From CAIKXD01 sp035439485 (GTDB lineage: Bacteria; Bacteroidota; Bacteroidia; UBA4408): DNA of 64,000 nucleotides. Where the stretch lies: positions 10,109 through 74,108 of the forward strand of contig DAORKI010000004.1 of NCBI GenBank assembly GCA_035439485.1. The letters run 5' to 3'. Each line of letters starts with the position of its first letter. The first letter of the stretch is position 1. Below are positions 16,042-23,830 of the stretch, one piece after another. Below the pieces are notes generated by a model that saw only the letters and a list, made by a program, of their open reading frames with translations, ran no database searches and was not told where the DNA came from. Made by a program: the position numbers and the translations under genes.

Positions 16042-17223
16042 TTATCCAAGCAACTTGTCATAAAGAGTTTTCATGTCAGCACAAAGCCTTGTATAATGAA
16101 AGTTATCCTTTACAAACATCCAACCATCTGTTCCCATTTTTAATCGCAATTGTTCATTTTCGGTAATTCTATATAAGGCATTAAAGAAATCAGAGGCATT
16201 ATTATTTTCACATAATATGGCAGTTATATTAGGTTTAACCACATTTTCAATTCCTCCTACATTAGTTGTAACAATAGGTTTATTACATGCTTGTGCCTCT
16301 ATCAAACTCACTGGTGTACCTTCATTAAAAGAGGTGAGCGCAACAACATCAATGCCTGCTAAAACTTCATCAACTTCTTTTATCCATGAGGTAAAAATTA
16401 CTTGAGCATTATAATTTGGGGTATCTATATAACTATAAGAAAGCTGAAGCGATTGGCAGTATGTTATTAATTCATCTTTAAGTTCACCATCTCCCACAAT
16501 AAATGCTTTTATTTTTTTACTGGTGGCTTCAGATAGCTTTTTGAAAGCATCCAAAAACATTTTATGATTCTTTACAGGCACCAATCTACCTATAATTCCA
16601 ATACAAATTTCATCATCTTTTATGTTATATTTTTTTCTAAAGTTTATTCTTTTGCTATCAATATTGCTATTGAATTTTAATAAATCAAATCCTAATGGAA
16701 TTACGGTTATTTTATTGGGATTACAAATTTTATGAATTTTAGATAATTCCATCTTTTGTTTTTCACTAATTGCTACAATGGCATCGCTTCTTTTAGCTAA
16801 ATATCGTTCAATATTTTTATAAAAGGTGGTAGTTGCAAAGCCAAAATATGAATGAAATACATGGCCATGAAAGGTGTGTACTACTTTTGGCACCTTGCAT
16901 GAAAATGCTGCCAATCGACCTAATGTACCTGCCTTTGAAGCGTGTGTATGCACAATATCGGGTTTAAATTCAGAAATAATATTTTTTATTTTTTTGTAGG
17001 CTGCAATATCTTGTGTGGGATCAATTTTACGTTTCATTTCTTCAATAATTACAGGTTCAAGCCCCAAGCTACTTGTAATAAATGTTGAACTATCTTCTGA
17101 ATCGTCCTTTTCACCTCCAACAAGTAGGGTTTCATAACCTTGTAAATACTTAGTAAGATAGGCAACATTATAGGTGGGACCACCTAAATTAAATCTGTTT
17201 ATGATACGTAAAACTTTGGGCAT
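16042..17223 (-). CDS. Glycosyltransferase family 4
   Basis: The 393-residue GT-B glycosyltransferase has an N-terminal acceptor half opening with LRIINRFNLGGPTYNVAYL and the HTHASKAGTLGRLAAF motif (about residue 92) common in polysaccharide GT4 enzymes. Its C-terminal nucleotide-sugar half starts at IGIIGRLVPVKNHKMFLDAF and holds the E-x7-E site in SFNEGTPVSLIEAQACNKP (about 304), followed by VTTNVGGIENVV. There are no transmembrane helices. It starts 5 bases after asnB ends, so they are co-transcribed. The sugar donor cannot be told; GlcNAc-like or rhamnose donors would fit the neighbouring genes. Confidence 0.92.
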   Translation of the reverse strand: MPKVLRIINRFNLGGPTYNVAYLTKYLQGYETLLVGGEKDDSEDSSTFITSSLGLEPVIIEEMKRKIDPTQDIAAYKKIKNIISEFKPDIVHTHASKAGTLGRLAAFSCKVPKVVHTFHGHVFHSYFGFATTTFYKNIERYLAKRSDAIVAISEKQKMELSKIHKICNPNKITVIPLGFDLLKFNSNIDSKRINFRKKYNIKDDEICIGIIGRLVPVKNHKMFLDAFKKLSEATSKKIKAFIVGDGELKDELITYCQSLQLSYSYIDTPNYNAQVIFTSWIKEVDEVLAGIDVVALTSFNEGTPVSLIEAQACNKPIVTTNVGGIENVVKPNITAILCENNNASDFFNALYRITENEQLRLKMGTDGWMFVKDNFHYTRLCADMKTLYDKLLG

Positions 17224-17228
17224 AACAT

Positions 17229-19133
17229 TTAATTATAATACTTTTTATACCAGTTTTGAAACACAATCAAAGCCCAGACTTTAGCTACTGAATCTCCTGG
17301 ATTATTAGAAAAAAGCCTCTTTAACAAATTTTGAATAAAGATTGGATTGAAAATTTGCTGCTCAATAATATAGCTGTCAGAAAGTAAGTCATCAACTATT
17401 AATGATTTTAAGTCTGTTTTAAACCATTTTAAAAGAGGAACTTCAAATCCCTTTTTAGACCTGGTAAAAATTTCTTGTGGCAATTCATTTTGGAAAGCCT
17501 TTTTTAAGATTAACTTTCTGTTTTTTGCATTTATTTTAAAGTTGTCGGGTAATGAAAATGCATAATCAACAACCCTATAATCAAGAAAAGGAACTCGAAT
17601 TTCTAAACTATTAGCCATACTCATACTATCTACCTTTGTGAGCATGTCACCTGCCAACACCATTTTCATATCGGTTAGCAAAATGTTTTTCATGGAAATG
17701 TTTTCATGAAGTGCAAATGCATTAAGTAAATTTGATTTGTTTTCATCAAACAAATTTTGATCATTTTTGGATATGTAATCCAATCTAAAAAGACTGTTTA
17801 ATTCATTTGCGTCATAAAAACCTGCCCATCTCCAATATCTTTCAGCATCGCTTAATTTGGCTCCATGAGATAATTTGTTTAACTGCCGAATTAAATTACC
17901 GAATTTTGAGTTTCTTGATTGGGGTAGTACTTTTAAAATTGGAGCAAGATGCTTTAGTTGATGAATATGAAATTGATTTTGCATCACGGCATATGCAGCG
18001 GCATGTTTGTTATAGCCGGCAAACATTTCATCGGCACCATCACCCGATAAAGCTACTGTTACTTTTTTCCTGGTTTGTTGACTCAAAATATATACATTGA
18101 GGGCAGAAGAATCTGCAAATGGTTCATCTATGTATGAGAGTACATTATTTAAATTCTCATATAAATCATTATTGGAAAGTGAAAAAACTGTGTGATTTGT
18201 ATTGCATTTTTTTGCCACAAGTCTTGCAAAATCAGTTTCGTCAAACAAAGGTTCGTCTTTGAAACCTATTGAAAATGTATTTAAATGCTTAGTATGTTTG
18301 GCAGCAAGGGCAGTAATGATAGATGAATCAACGCCTCCACTCAAAAAAGCGCCTAAAGGAACATCAGCAATCATTCTTATTTGAACAGCATCATCAAGCA
18401 AGTGGTATATTTTTTTGCAACTATCTTCAAAGTCAAATGAAATAGGATTTTGAGGATTAGTATTTATTTGATAGTAACATTGTATACTTAATTTACCATT
18501 TTTTAGAACAGCAAAATGTGCGGGTGGCAGCTTATTAACATTTTTGAAAATGCTGTGACTACCTGCTATGTAGTTAAGATGAAAATATTGCAATAATGCT
18601 GCATGATTGATTTCCTTGTTAATTTCAAATTGGAGCAGTGCTTTCATTTCCGAAGCAAAGCAAAAATAATCTTCGTTAATAGTATATAAAAAGGGTTTTA
18701 TCCCAAATCTGTCACGAGCAATAAATAATTCGTTAGTTTTATTATTCATAATGGCGAATGCAAAAAAGCCATTTAGTTTGTTGAGACAATTCTGCCCTTC
18801 GAGAATAAATAATTTCAATAGAACCTCAGTATCGCTATCGGTGCTGAATTTTATTCCTTTTTGGATTAATTCTTGTTTTAGAATTTTGAAATTAAAAATT
18901 TCACCATTAAACACAATGGTGTAATCTTTATTTTCATCACTAAAAGGTTGATTGGCAGCATCACTCGTGTCGATTATAGCTAATCTTGCATGAGCTAATG
19001 CAAAATTCTCTTTTTCAATAATGGCCTTAAAATCAGGACCTCTTTGATTTAAGGTTTGAATAGCATTAGCAATTAACTTAATTTTCTTTTTGCCATTATC
19101 TGTAAAAGCAAATATTCCAGCAATTCCGCACAT
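17229..19133 (-). CDS. asnB: Asparagine synthase (glutamine-hydrolysing)
   Basis: The 634-residue class II glutamine amidotransferase has its catalytic Cys2 exposed by Met removal (MCGIAGIF). The N-terminal half has the RGPD, FNGEIFNF and D-x-E (STDSDTEVL) motifs. The synthetase half (from about 215) has the PP-loop FLSGGVDSSIITALAAKH (about 262), FSIGF, and ALSGDGADEMFAGYN. The sequence Asp-Ser-Met-Ser (KVDSMSMANSLEIRVPF) belongs to the conserved C-terminal core. It may make asparagine, or amidate a sugar in the polysaccharide pathway, as AsnB homologues in surface-glycan clusters are believed to do. It sits directly before the GT4 gene, which favours the second role. Confidence 0.93.
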   Translation of the reverse strand: MCGIAGIFAFTDNGKKKIKLIANAIQTLNQRGPDFKAIIEKENFALAHARLAIIDTSDAANQPFSDENKDYTIVFNGEIFNFKILKQELIQKGIKFSTDSDTEVLLKLFILEGQNCLNKLNGFFAFAIMNNKTNELFIARDRFGIKPFLYTINEDYFCFASEMKALLQFEINKEINHAALLQYFHLNYIAGSHSIFKNVNKLPPAHFAVLKNGKLSIQCYYQINTNPQNPISFDFEDSCKKIYHLLDDAVQIRMIADVPLGAFLSGGVDSSIITALAAKHTKHLNTFSIGFKDEPLFDETDFARLVAKKCNTNHTVFSLSNNDLYENLNNVLSYIDEPFADSSALNVYILSQQTRKKVTVALSGDGADEMFAGYNKHAAAYAVMQNQFHIHQLKHLAPILKVLPQSRNSKFGNLIRQLNKLSHGAKLSDAERYWRWAGFYDANELNSLFRLDYISKNDQNLFDENKSNLLNAFALHENISMKNILLTDMKMVLAGDMLTKVDSMSMANSLEIRVPFLDYRVVDYAFSLPDNFKINAKNRKLILKKAFQNELPQEIFTRSKKGFEVPLLKWFKTDLKSLIVDDLLSDSYIIEQQIFNPIFIQNLLKRLFSNNPGDSVAKVWALIVFQNWYKKYYN

Positions 19134-19192
19134 AATATTATTACTTCACAACTATTTTTGGAATAGTTATTTTACAATTAAACTTCAATAAT

Positions 19193-21508
19193 TTATTTAC
19201 TTAAAATTTTAAATTCGGTTCTTCTGTTTAATTGTCGACCAGCATCTGTATCATTAGTGGCAATAGGTTGTGTTAGCCCATAACCTTTATATTCCAATCT
19301 ATTTTTAGAAATACCTTTTGAAATTAGGTAATCAACACATGATTTAGATCTTGCATTTGATAAATAAATGTTGTAATCGGCTGTTCCTTTATTATCTGTA
19401 TGGCTTGATAACTCAATACGCATATTTGGATAATCATTTAGCAATTGAATTAGATGGTCGAGTTCAATAATTGATTGAGCTCTAAGCGTTGCCTTATCAA
19501 AATCATAAAAGATGTTTTTAAGAATAATTTTTGAACCAACAGCTAAATTATTAAGAGGAAAATCTTTAACAATTTCTTGATTTTTTTGAGAAACTGGAAC
19601 ATTTATATTTTCATATGCTGTTTGATAATCCATAGATTTTGCAATTAACTCGTACTTTTTACCTGTTGGAACAGCTGCTTCATAATTACCTTCGGGAGTA
19701 GAATTTATTGTTACTACTTCTTTAGATGAAATATTATCTATAATTTTTATAGTAGCTTGCAATGGTTTTTTACTTACTGCATCGTAGACCTTACCTTTGA
19801 TGATAGCTGTTACATCACTTTTTGTAACAAGGGCAAAATTCTTATCAATTTGCAAGTCACCTGAGGATTTTGGAACTTTAACAGTATCCATTTTAGATTT
19901 GTAGCTTGGTGCTGAAACTGTGGCAATTAATATTTTTTCGGATGGTACCCAAACTCCGTAGTAGCCTGATAATTCTTCGGTAGTAAACTTTTCAATTATT
20001 TCATTTGACTCTGTATTAATAATTTCTATGGTAGCATTTTCAATTGGACTTTGGTTGTATTGATCCACCACTATACCTTTCATTAAGGCGCTAGTAGGTG
20101 TTTTTTTTCCACGAATTACAAGTGGCCCTTCTTGTTTTTTTGTTTCCAATGAATCTTGAGGGTTATCAGAATCTAGAAAGTTCACCAAATAAATATCTTT
20201 TTCACCAAATCCGTCATTTTTGTAGGAAGCATAGTATCCATGGAGACCGTTAGCAGAAATTACGAAAAAAACATCGTCATCACTTGTATTAATTGGATAA
20301 CCAATATTTTCAGGTTTTGACCATTGTCCATTAGTTAATGTAGTTTTATAAATATCAAAACCTCCCATTGAATTGTGTCCTTGCGAACTGAAATACATCG
20401 TTTTTCCATCAGGCATTAAAAAAACACCTTCTTCATTATATTCTGTATTTAATGTAGGACCAACATTTAATAGTCCACCCCATTTATTACTTTTCAAATC
20501 TTTAACTACCATGTAGATATCCCTCTCCCCGTATCCACCTGGTCTTTCGCTGATAAAATATAAGGTATCTAAACCTTTATTTATTGTTGCTGAACTTTCG
20601 TGGTATTTTGTGTTAATAGGATCTTTCATTCTAGAAGGTTTACTCCATTGCAGGTTAACTAGGTCACACTCATAAATATCTCCTTGTCCTTGATCATCAA
20701 TATTAATAAACAATTTTTCACCTGATGGCGATAAATTATTGGTGGCATCATGTACATCAGTATTAACAGGCGGTCCAATATTTTTAGCTTTAGTCCACTT
20801 ATTCCCAAAACTAAAACTTTGATAAATATCTTCCCAATATTCATCAATTAAATCATCTTTATCACCTTCTGGCCCAGAGGTGGTTCCTGGTCTTCGACTG
20901 GTAAACATTAACACATCTTCATCAGCAGAAATAATAGGTCCATAATCAGTATATGGCGAATTAATTTCAGGACCAAGATTTTCAATTTTAACCTTAACAG
21001 GCTTTTTTACTCTTTCTTGTCCAATATTTACTTCATCTATTCTTTTATTGATTTTTAATAACTCTTTTTCATTTTTTGATTTGAGCACAAATTCTTTATG
21101 TAATTGATATTCAGAGCGAGCTTTATCCCAATTATTAGCAAGATGGTTGCTCATCCCCAGCCAGTAATGAATATCATCTGAAACTTTATTATCTAATTCA
21201 AATGCCCTTTCAAAATGAACCTTTGCTCTGTTTTTAAAGCTACTAAACATGTAGCACATGGCTATGTGGTAATTCAAATTTGCATTATTTGGATTAAATT
21301 CATTGGCTTTTTCAAGTAATGGTAATGCTCTTTTATATCTATATGAGCCTTCTTTAAAAATTTTCATTCCCTCATCTAAATTATTTTGAGCTTGAGCAAG
21401 TTCAATTGGTTTTGTTGGGAAATTTGTTGCATTAAACTCAACATTTTGAGCATTCATTTCAGTGAGAAAGAAGGCCAAAAAAGGTATTAAAAGTAATATT
21501 CGCATCAT
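19193..21508 (-). CDS. PorE-like cell-envelope protein: TPR, WD40-like propeller, CRDs, OmpA domain
   Basis: The 771-residue secreted protein begins with a signal peptide (MMRILLLIPFLAFFLTEMNAQ). Domains in order: TPR-like repeats (about 30-165, NLNYHIAMCYMFSS), a PD40/WD40-like propeller (about 180-430, DYGPIISADEDVLMFTSRRPG, KTMYFSSQGHNSMGGFDIY), two carboxypeptidase-regulatory-like domains (about 470-540 and 565-640), and a C-terminal OmpA peptidoglycan-binding domain (ILKNIFYDFDKATLRAQSI ... LSNARSKSCVDYLISKGI). This order matches PorE (PG1058) of the Porphyromonas gingivalis type IX secretion system, except that PorE is described with one CRD. The domain set also occurs in related envelope proteins, so the PorE role is likely rather than proven. 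It precedes asnB by 59 bases. Confidence 0.85.
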   Translation of the reverse strand: MMRILLLIPFLAFFLTEMNAQNVEFNATNFPTKPIELAQAQNNLDEGMKIFKEGSYRYKRALPLLEKANEFNPNNANLNYHIAMCYMFSSFKNRAKVHFERAFELDNKVSDDIHYWLGMSNHLANNWDKARSEYQLHKEFVLKSKNEKELLKINKRIDEVNIGQERVKKPVKVKIENLGPEINSPYTDYGPIISADEDVLMFTSRRPGTTSGPEGDKDDLIDEYWEDIYQSFSFGNKWTKAKNIGPPVNTDVHDATNNLSPSGEKLFINIDDQGQGDIYECDLVNLQWSKPSRMKDPINTKYHESSATINKGLDTLYFISERPGGYGERDIYMVVKDLKSNKWGGLLNVGPTLNTEYNEEGVFLMPDGKTMYFSSQGHNSMGGFDIYKTTLTNGQWSKPENIGYPINTSDDDVFFVISANGLHGYYASYKNDGFGEKDIYLVNFLDSDNPQDSLETKKQEGPLVIRGKKTPTSALMKGIVVDQYNQSPIENATIEIINTESNEIIEKFTTEELSGYYGVWVPSEKILIATVSAPSYKSKMDTVKVPKSSGDLQIDKNFALVTKSDVTAIIKGKVYDAVSKKPLQATIKIIDNISSKEVVTINSTPEGNYEAAVPTGKKYELIAKSMDYQTAYENINVPVSQKNQEIVKDFPLNNLAVGSKIILKNIFYDFDKATLRAQSIIELDHLIQLLNDYPNMRIELSSHTDNKGTADYNIYLSNARSKSCVDYLISKGISKNRLEYKGYGLTQPIATNDTDAGRQLNRRTEFKILSK

Positions 21509-21528
21509 TAATCACAATTATTTCTTGT

Positions 21529-21558
21529 CAAAGATAATTTTTTAATATTAATTTCAAA
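21529..21558 (-). promoter_or_regulatory. Promoter of the PorE-like gene
   Basis: Read leftward: TTTG (21555-21558), 18 bases, then TATCTTTG (21529-21536), 20 bases before the start codon at 21508. Both boxes fit the Bacteroidota consensus. It may also drive the downstream polysaccharide genes. Confidence 0.7.
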
Positions 21559-21618
21559 AAGTCATTTTGGAAATTCTTGTTATTCATTATGATTAAAAAT
21601 AGCTGATAGATTATTTAT

Positions 21619-21647
21619 TTTGTTTTTAAATAATTCTACTACATTTG
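21619..21647 (+). promoter_or_regulatory. Promoter of the DUF4199 gene
   Basis: TTTG at 21619-21622 and TACATTTG at 21640-21647 are 17 bases apart. The -7 box ends 4 bases before the ATG at 21652, so a leaderless transcript is expected. It diverges from the PorE-like promoter. Confidence 0.6.
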
Positions 21648-21651
21648 AAAA

Positions 21652-22170
21652 ATGAAAAGTAATAATATTCTTGTAATAAAATACGGCACTTTAATATCTA
21701 TGTTTTCATTAATATGGATTGTGTTTGAACAATTATTGGGTCTTCAAGATGAATATTTAGAATGGCATAAAATAGTAACTAATTTTAGCATGCTTATACC
21801 AATTTTTGGAATTTGGTTGGCCATAAGTGAATTTAAAGCTGTGCGTGTTTCAAAATACAGCTTTCAAAAAGGTTTTTCGCTAGGATTCAGAATAACCATA
21901 ATAAATACAATATTAATCATACCTATTATATATTTGTTTTATTATTTTATTAACCCTGATTGGACGAATACTATGATGAATAAAGCTAAAATAGAAGCGT
22001 TGAACAGCGGCAAGGATTCTATTAAAGCAATGGAAGAAGCTAGATCTTACTTTAGTTTTAAATATTATTTAATCCAAAATATTATTGGAACCTTTATATT
22101 TGGCACATTGATGAGTTCAATCATTGCATTTTTACAAAAAAATAGAGCATCAAAGAAGTCATGGTCTTAA
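21652..22170 (+). CDS. DUF4199 family membrane protein
   Basis: The 172-residue inner-membrane protein has about four hydrophobic helices (residues about 8-26, 42-60, 78-104 and 142-163). The order, including a central EFKAVRVSKYSFQKGFSLGFRITII segment after helix 2 and a soluble loop before the last helix, is typical of DUF4199 proteins, which are widespread in Bacteroidota and have no known function. The 3' end overlaps the convergent lipoprotein gene by 12 bases. Nothing in the neighbourhood suggests a role. Confidence 0.8.
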   Translation: MKSNNILVIKYGTLISMFSLIWIVFEQLLGLQDEYLEWHKIVTNFSMLIPIFGIWLAISEFKAVRVSKYSFQKGFSLGFRITIINTILIIPIIYLFYYFINPDWTNTMMNKAKIEALNSGKDSIKAMEEARSYFSFKYYLIQNIIGTFIFGTLMSSIIAFLQKNRASKKSWS

Positions 22171-22653
22171 CTCCATTTCAAGTATTTTAATTTGATCAAA
22201 ACCTATGAATTTGTTTTGATTTTTATAAGCATACTCTAATACAATTTTTTGACTTAAATGAGAAGGTTTGTTTTTTTGATGTTGGTTGTCTTGAAATACA
22301 AGGCCCTGTTCAGTTTTAATGAAATTGGCTGAAACTTCTAAAGTATCACCTATTTCATAAATATTTCTTTGAACACCTAATTTTTTTTTATACCCTTTTG
22401 CTACTGCATATTTATCATCAACCCAAAAACCCAGCGTTTGAAAATCGTTGTAATTACCTGGGGAAATCAAGTAAATTTTATACTTGATACCTGAGGGTGA
22501 TCCTTTTAAACCTCCACTATATTTTTGGGAAGTCACCTCAATTATTTTGGGTTCAGACACAAAACCATGCTTAGTAGAGGTACAATTGATGAAAAGAGGA
22601 ATAATTAAACAGAAAAAAACTGAGTAAATTTTTATGTTCAAATTTAAAGACAC
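22159..22653 (-). CDS. Putative lipoprotein of unknown function
   Basis: The 164-residue protein begins at a GTG whose G is the last base of the upstream ppi stop codon (TAG/GTG overlap), so translation is probably coupled. The N-terminus IKIYSVFFCLIIPLFINC is a lipoprotein signal peptide with Cys at about residue 24. The mature part is small, Lys-rich and mostly beta-strand in character (EPKIIEVTSQKYSGG, GDTLEVSANFIK). I do not recognise the family. It ends tail to tail with the DUF4199 gene. It is probably an outer-membrane or periplasm-facing lipoprotein. Confidence 0.7.
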   Translation of the reverse strand: MSLNLNIKIYSVFFCLIIPLFINCTSTKHGFVSEPKIIEVTSQKYSGGLKGSPSGIKYKIYLISPGNYNDFQTLGFWVDDKYAVAKGYKKKLGVQRNIYEIGDTLEVSANFIKTEQGLVFQDNQHQKNKPSHLSQKIVLEYAYKNQNKFIGFDQIKILEMELRP

Positions 22654-23084
22654 TACTCAGTAATATTAATTTTTTTGATATGGTCGCCTTGTTTAATGGT
22701 ATCAATTATTTCCAATCCTTCAACGACTTTACCGAAACAGGTATGATTTCTATCTAAATGTGCAGTATTTTTGCGGTCTAAAACAATAAAAAACTGCGAT
22801 CCTCCAGTGTCTCTGCCTGCATGTGCCATTGATAATACTCCCCTATCATGATATTGATTTTCGCCATTTAATTCACATTTAATTTTATATCCTGGTCCAC
22901 CGCTTCCCGTTCCATTTGGGCATCCACCTTGAACCACAAAATTTGGTATTACCCTATGAAAAGTTAAGCCATCATAAAAGCCACTTTTAGCCAAATCAGT
23001 AAAATTTTTAACTGTTAGGGGAGCATCATTTTGGTAAAACTCAACTTTAAGTGTTCCTTTGTCTGTAATTATTTCAGCTTTCAT
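22653..23084 (-). CDS. Cyclophilin-type peptidyl-prolyl cis-trans isomerase
   Basis: The 143-residue single-domain cyclophilin resembles the short bacterial PpiB form. The active-site motifs are intact: FHRVIPNFVVQGG (catalytic Arg), GSQFFIVLD (Gln and Phe), and HLDRNHTCFGKVVEG, where the usual Trp of the drug-binding pocket is replaced as in many bacterial enzymes. No signal peptide is visible, so the enzyme should be cytoplasmic. The downstream lipoprotein gene overlaps by one base and lolA lies 19 bases upstream, so the three probably form one unit. Confidence 0.95.
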   Translation of the reverse strand: MKAEIITDKGTLKVEFYQNDAPLTVKNFTDLAKSGFYDGLTFHRVIPNFVVQGGCPNGTGSGGPGYKIKCELNGENQYHDRGVLSMAHAGRDTGGSQFFIVLDRKNTAHLDRNHTCFGKVVEGLEIIDTIKQGDHIKKINITE

Positions 23085-23103
23085 ATTTTTAATTCATTTA
23101 TTT

Positions 23104-23757
23104 CTACCTTAAATCAATAACTTCATAGCCAGGATAACTCTTTTCATTAAAAACAAAAATGGTCTCAGGTACAGCAGTATTAGTGCTCAGTGACTTAACT
23201 GCATAAGTCATATCAGTACCATCCTTTCCAAGAATTTTAATACTCACAATTTGTGACTTTTCTTTGTTAATAGTTAAAACTGCAGTGTGATAATTCTTCT
23301 TTTTAGCATCTTCTGGGTACAATTTAATAATTTGAAAAATTGACCCATTTTTTTGTTTTTCTTCCTTCACATATTCATATTTAAACCCTTTTTCATGCAT
23401 GGTGAATATATTTGAAGGGTTTAGGCCTGTTTCCTTTTCTTTGCTTTCTACAGTATTAATTTGTACTTCAGAGGCATCCTTTAAAACTGTCCAACTTGTT
23501 TTTCCATCACTTATTATAACTTGATTATTAACCTCCAGTTTATATTTATTTGACTTGAGTGTTAACTTACCAAACTGAGTGTGTATTGATTTGTTTTTTA
23601 GGTTTTCAACAGTAATGCTGAATTCAGCGTTAATACTTGAATATGTTTTAGTTTTTGCTGAAACATCATCTAAAATTTTTTTTGCTTTTGCATCTATTTG
23701 GGCATATGTGTATATGTGTAATATCATAAAACCAAACGCAATAATTGCTTTTTTCAT
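23104..23757 (-). CDS. LolA-like outer-membrane lipoprotein carrier
   Basis: The 217-residue periplasmic protein has a signal peptide (MKKAIIAFGFMILHIYTYAQ) and a LolA-type fold: AKAKKILDDVSAKTKTYSSINAEF at the start, then repeated beta-strands forming the lipid-binding half-barrel (QFGKLTLKSNKYKLEVNNQVIISDGKTSW). In the family this protein shuttles lipoproteins from LolCDE in the inner membrane to the outer membrane. It lies 73 bases downstream of ftsK, the usual ftsK-lolA order seen in many bacteria, which supports the assignment. Confidence 0.9.
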   Translation of the reverse strand: MKKAIIAFGFMILHIYTYAQIDAKAKKILDDVSAKTKTYSSINAEFSITVENLKNKSIHTQFGKLTLKSNKYKLEVNNQVIISDGKTSWTVLKDASEVQINTVESKEKETGLNPSNIFTMHEKGFKYEYVKEEKQKNGSIFQIIKLYPEDAKKKNYHTAVLTINKEKSQIVSIKILGKDGTDMTYAVKSLSTNTAVPETIFVFNEKSYPGYEVIDLR

Positions 23758-23830
23758 ATTTATTTTTTTATTCGGACTAATAAACTTAAGAAAGGTTTAA
23801 TTCTTTTTTATATAAAATTAATTTCAATAA

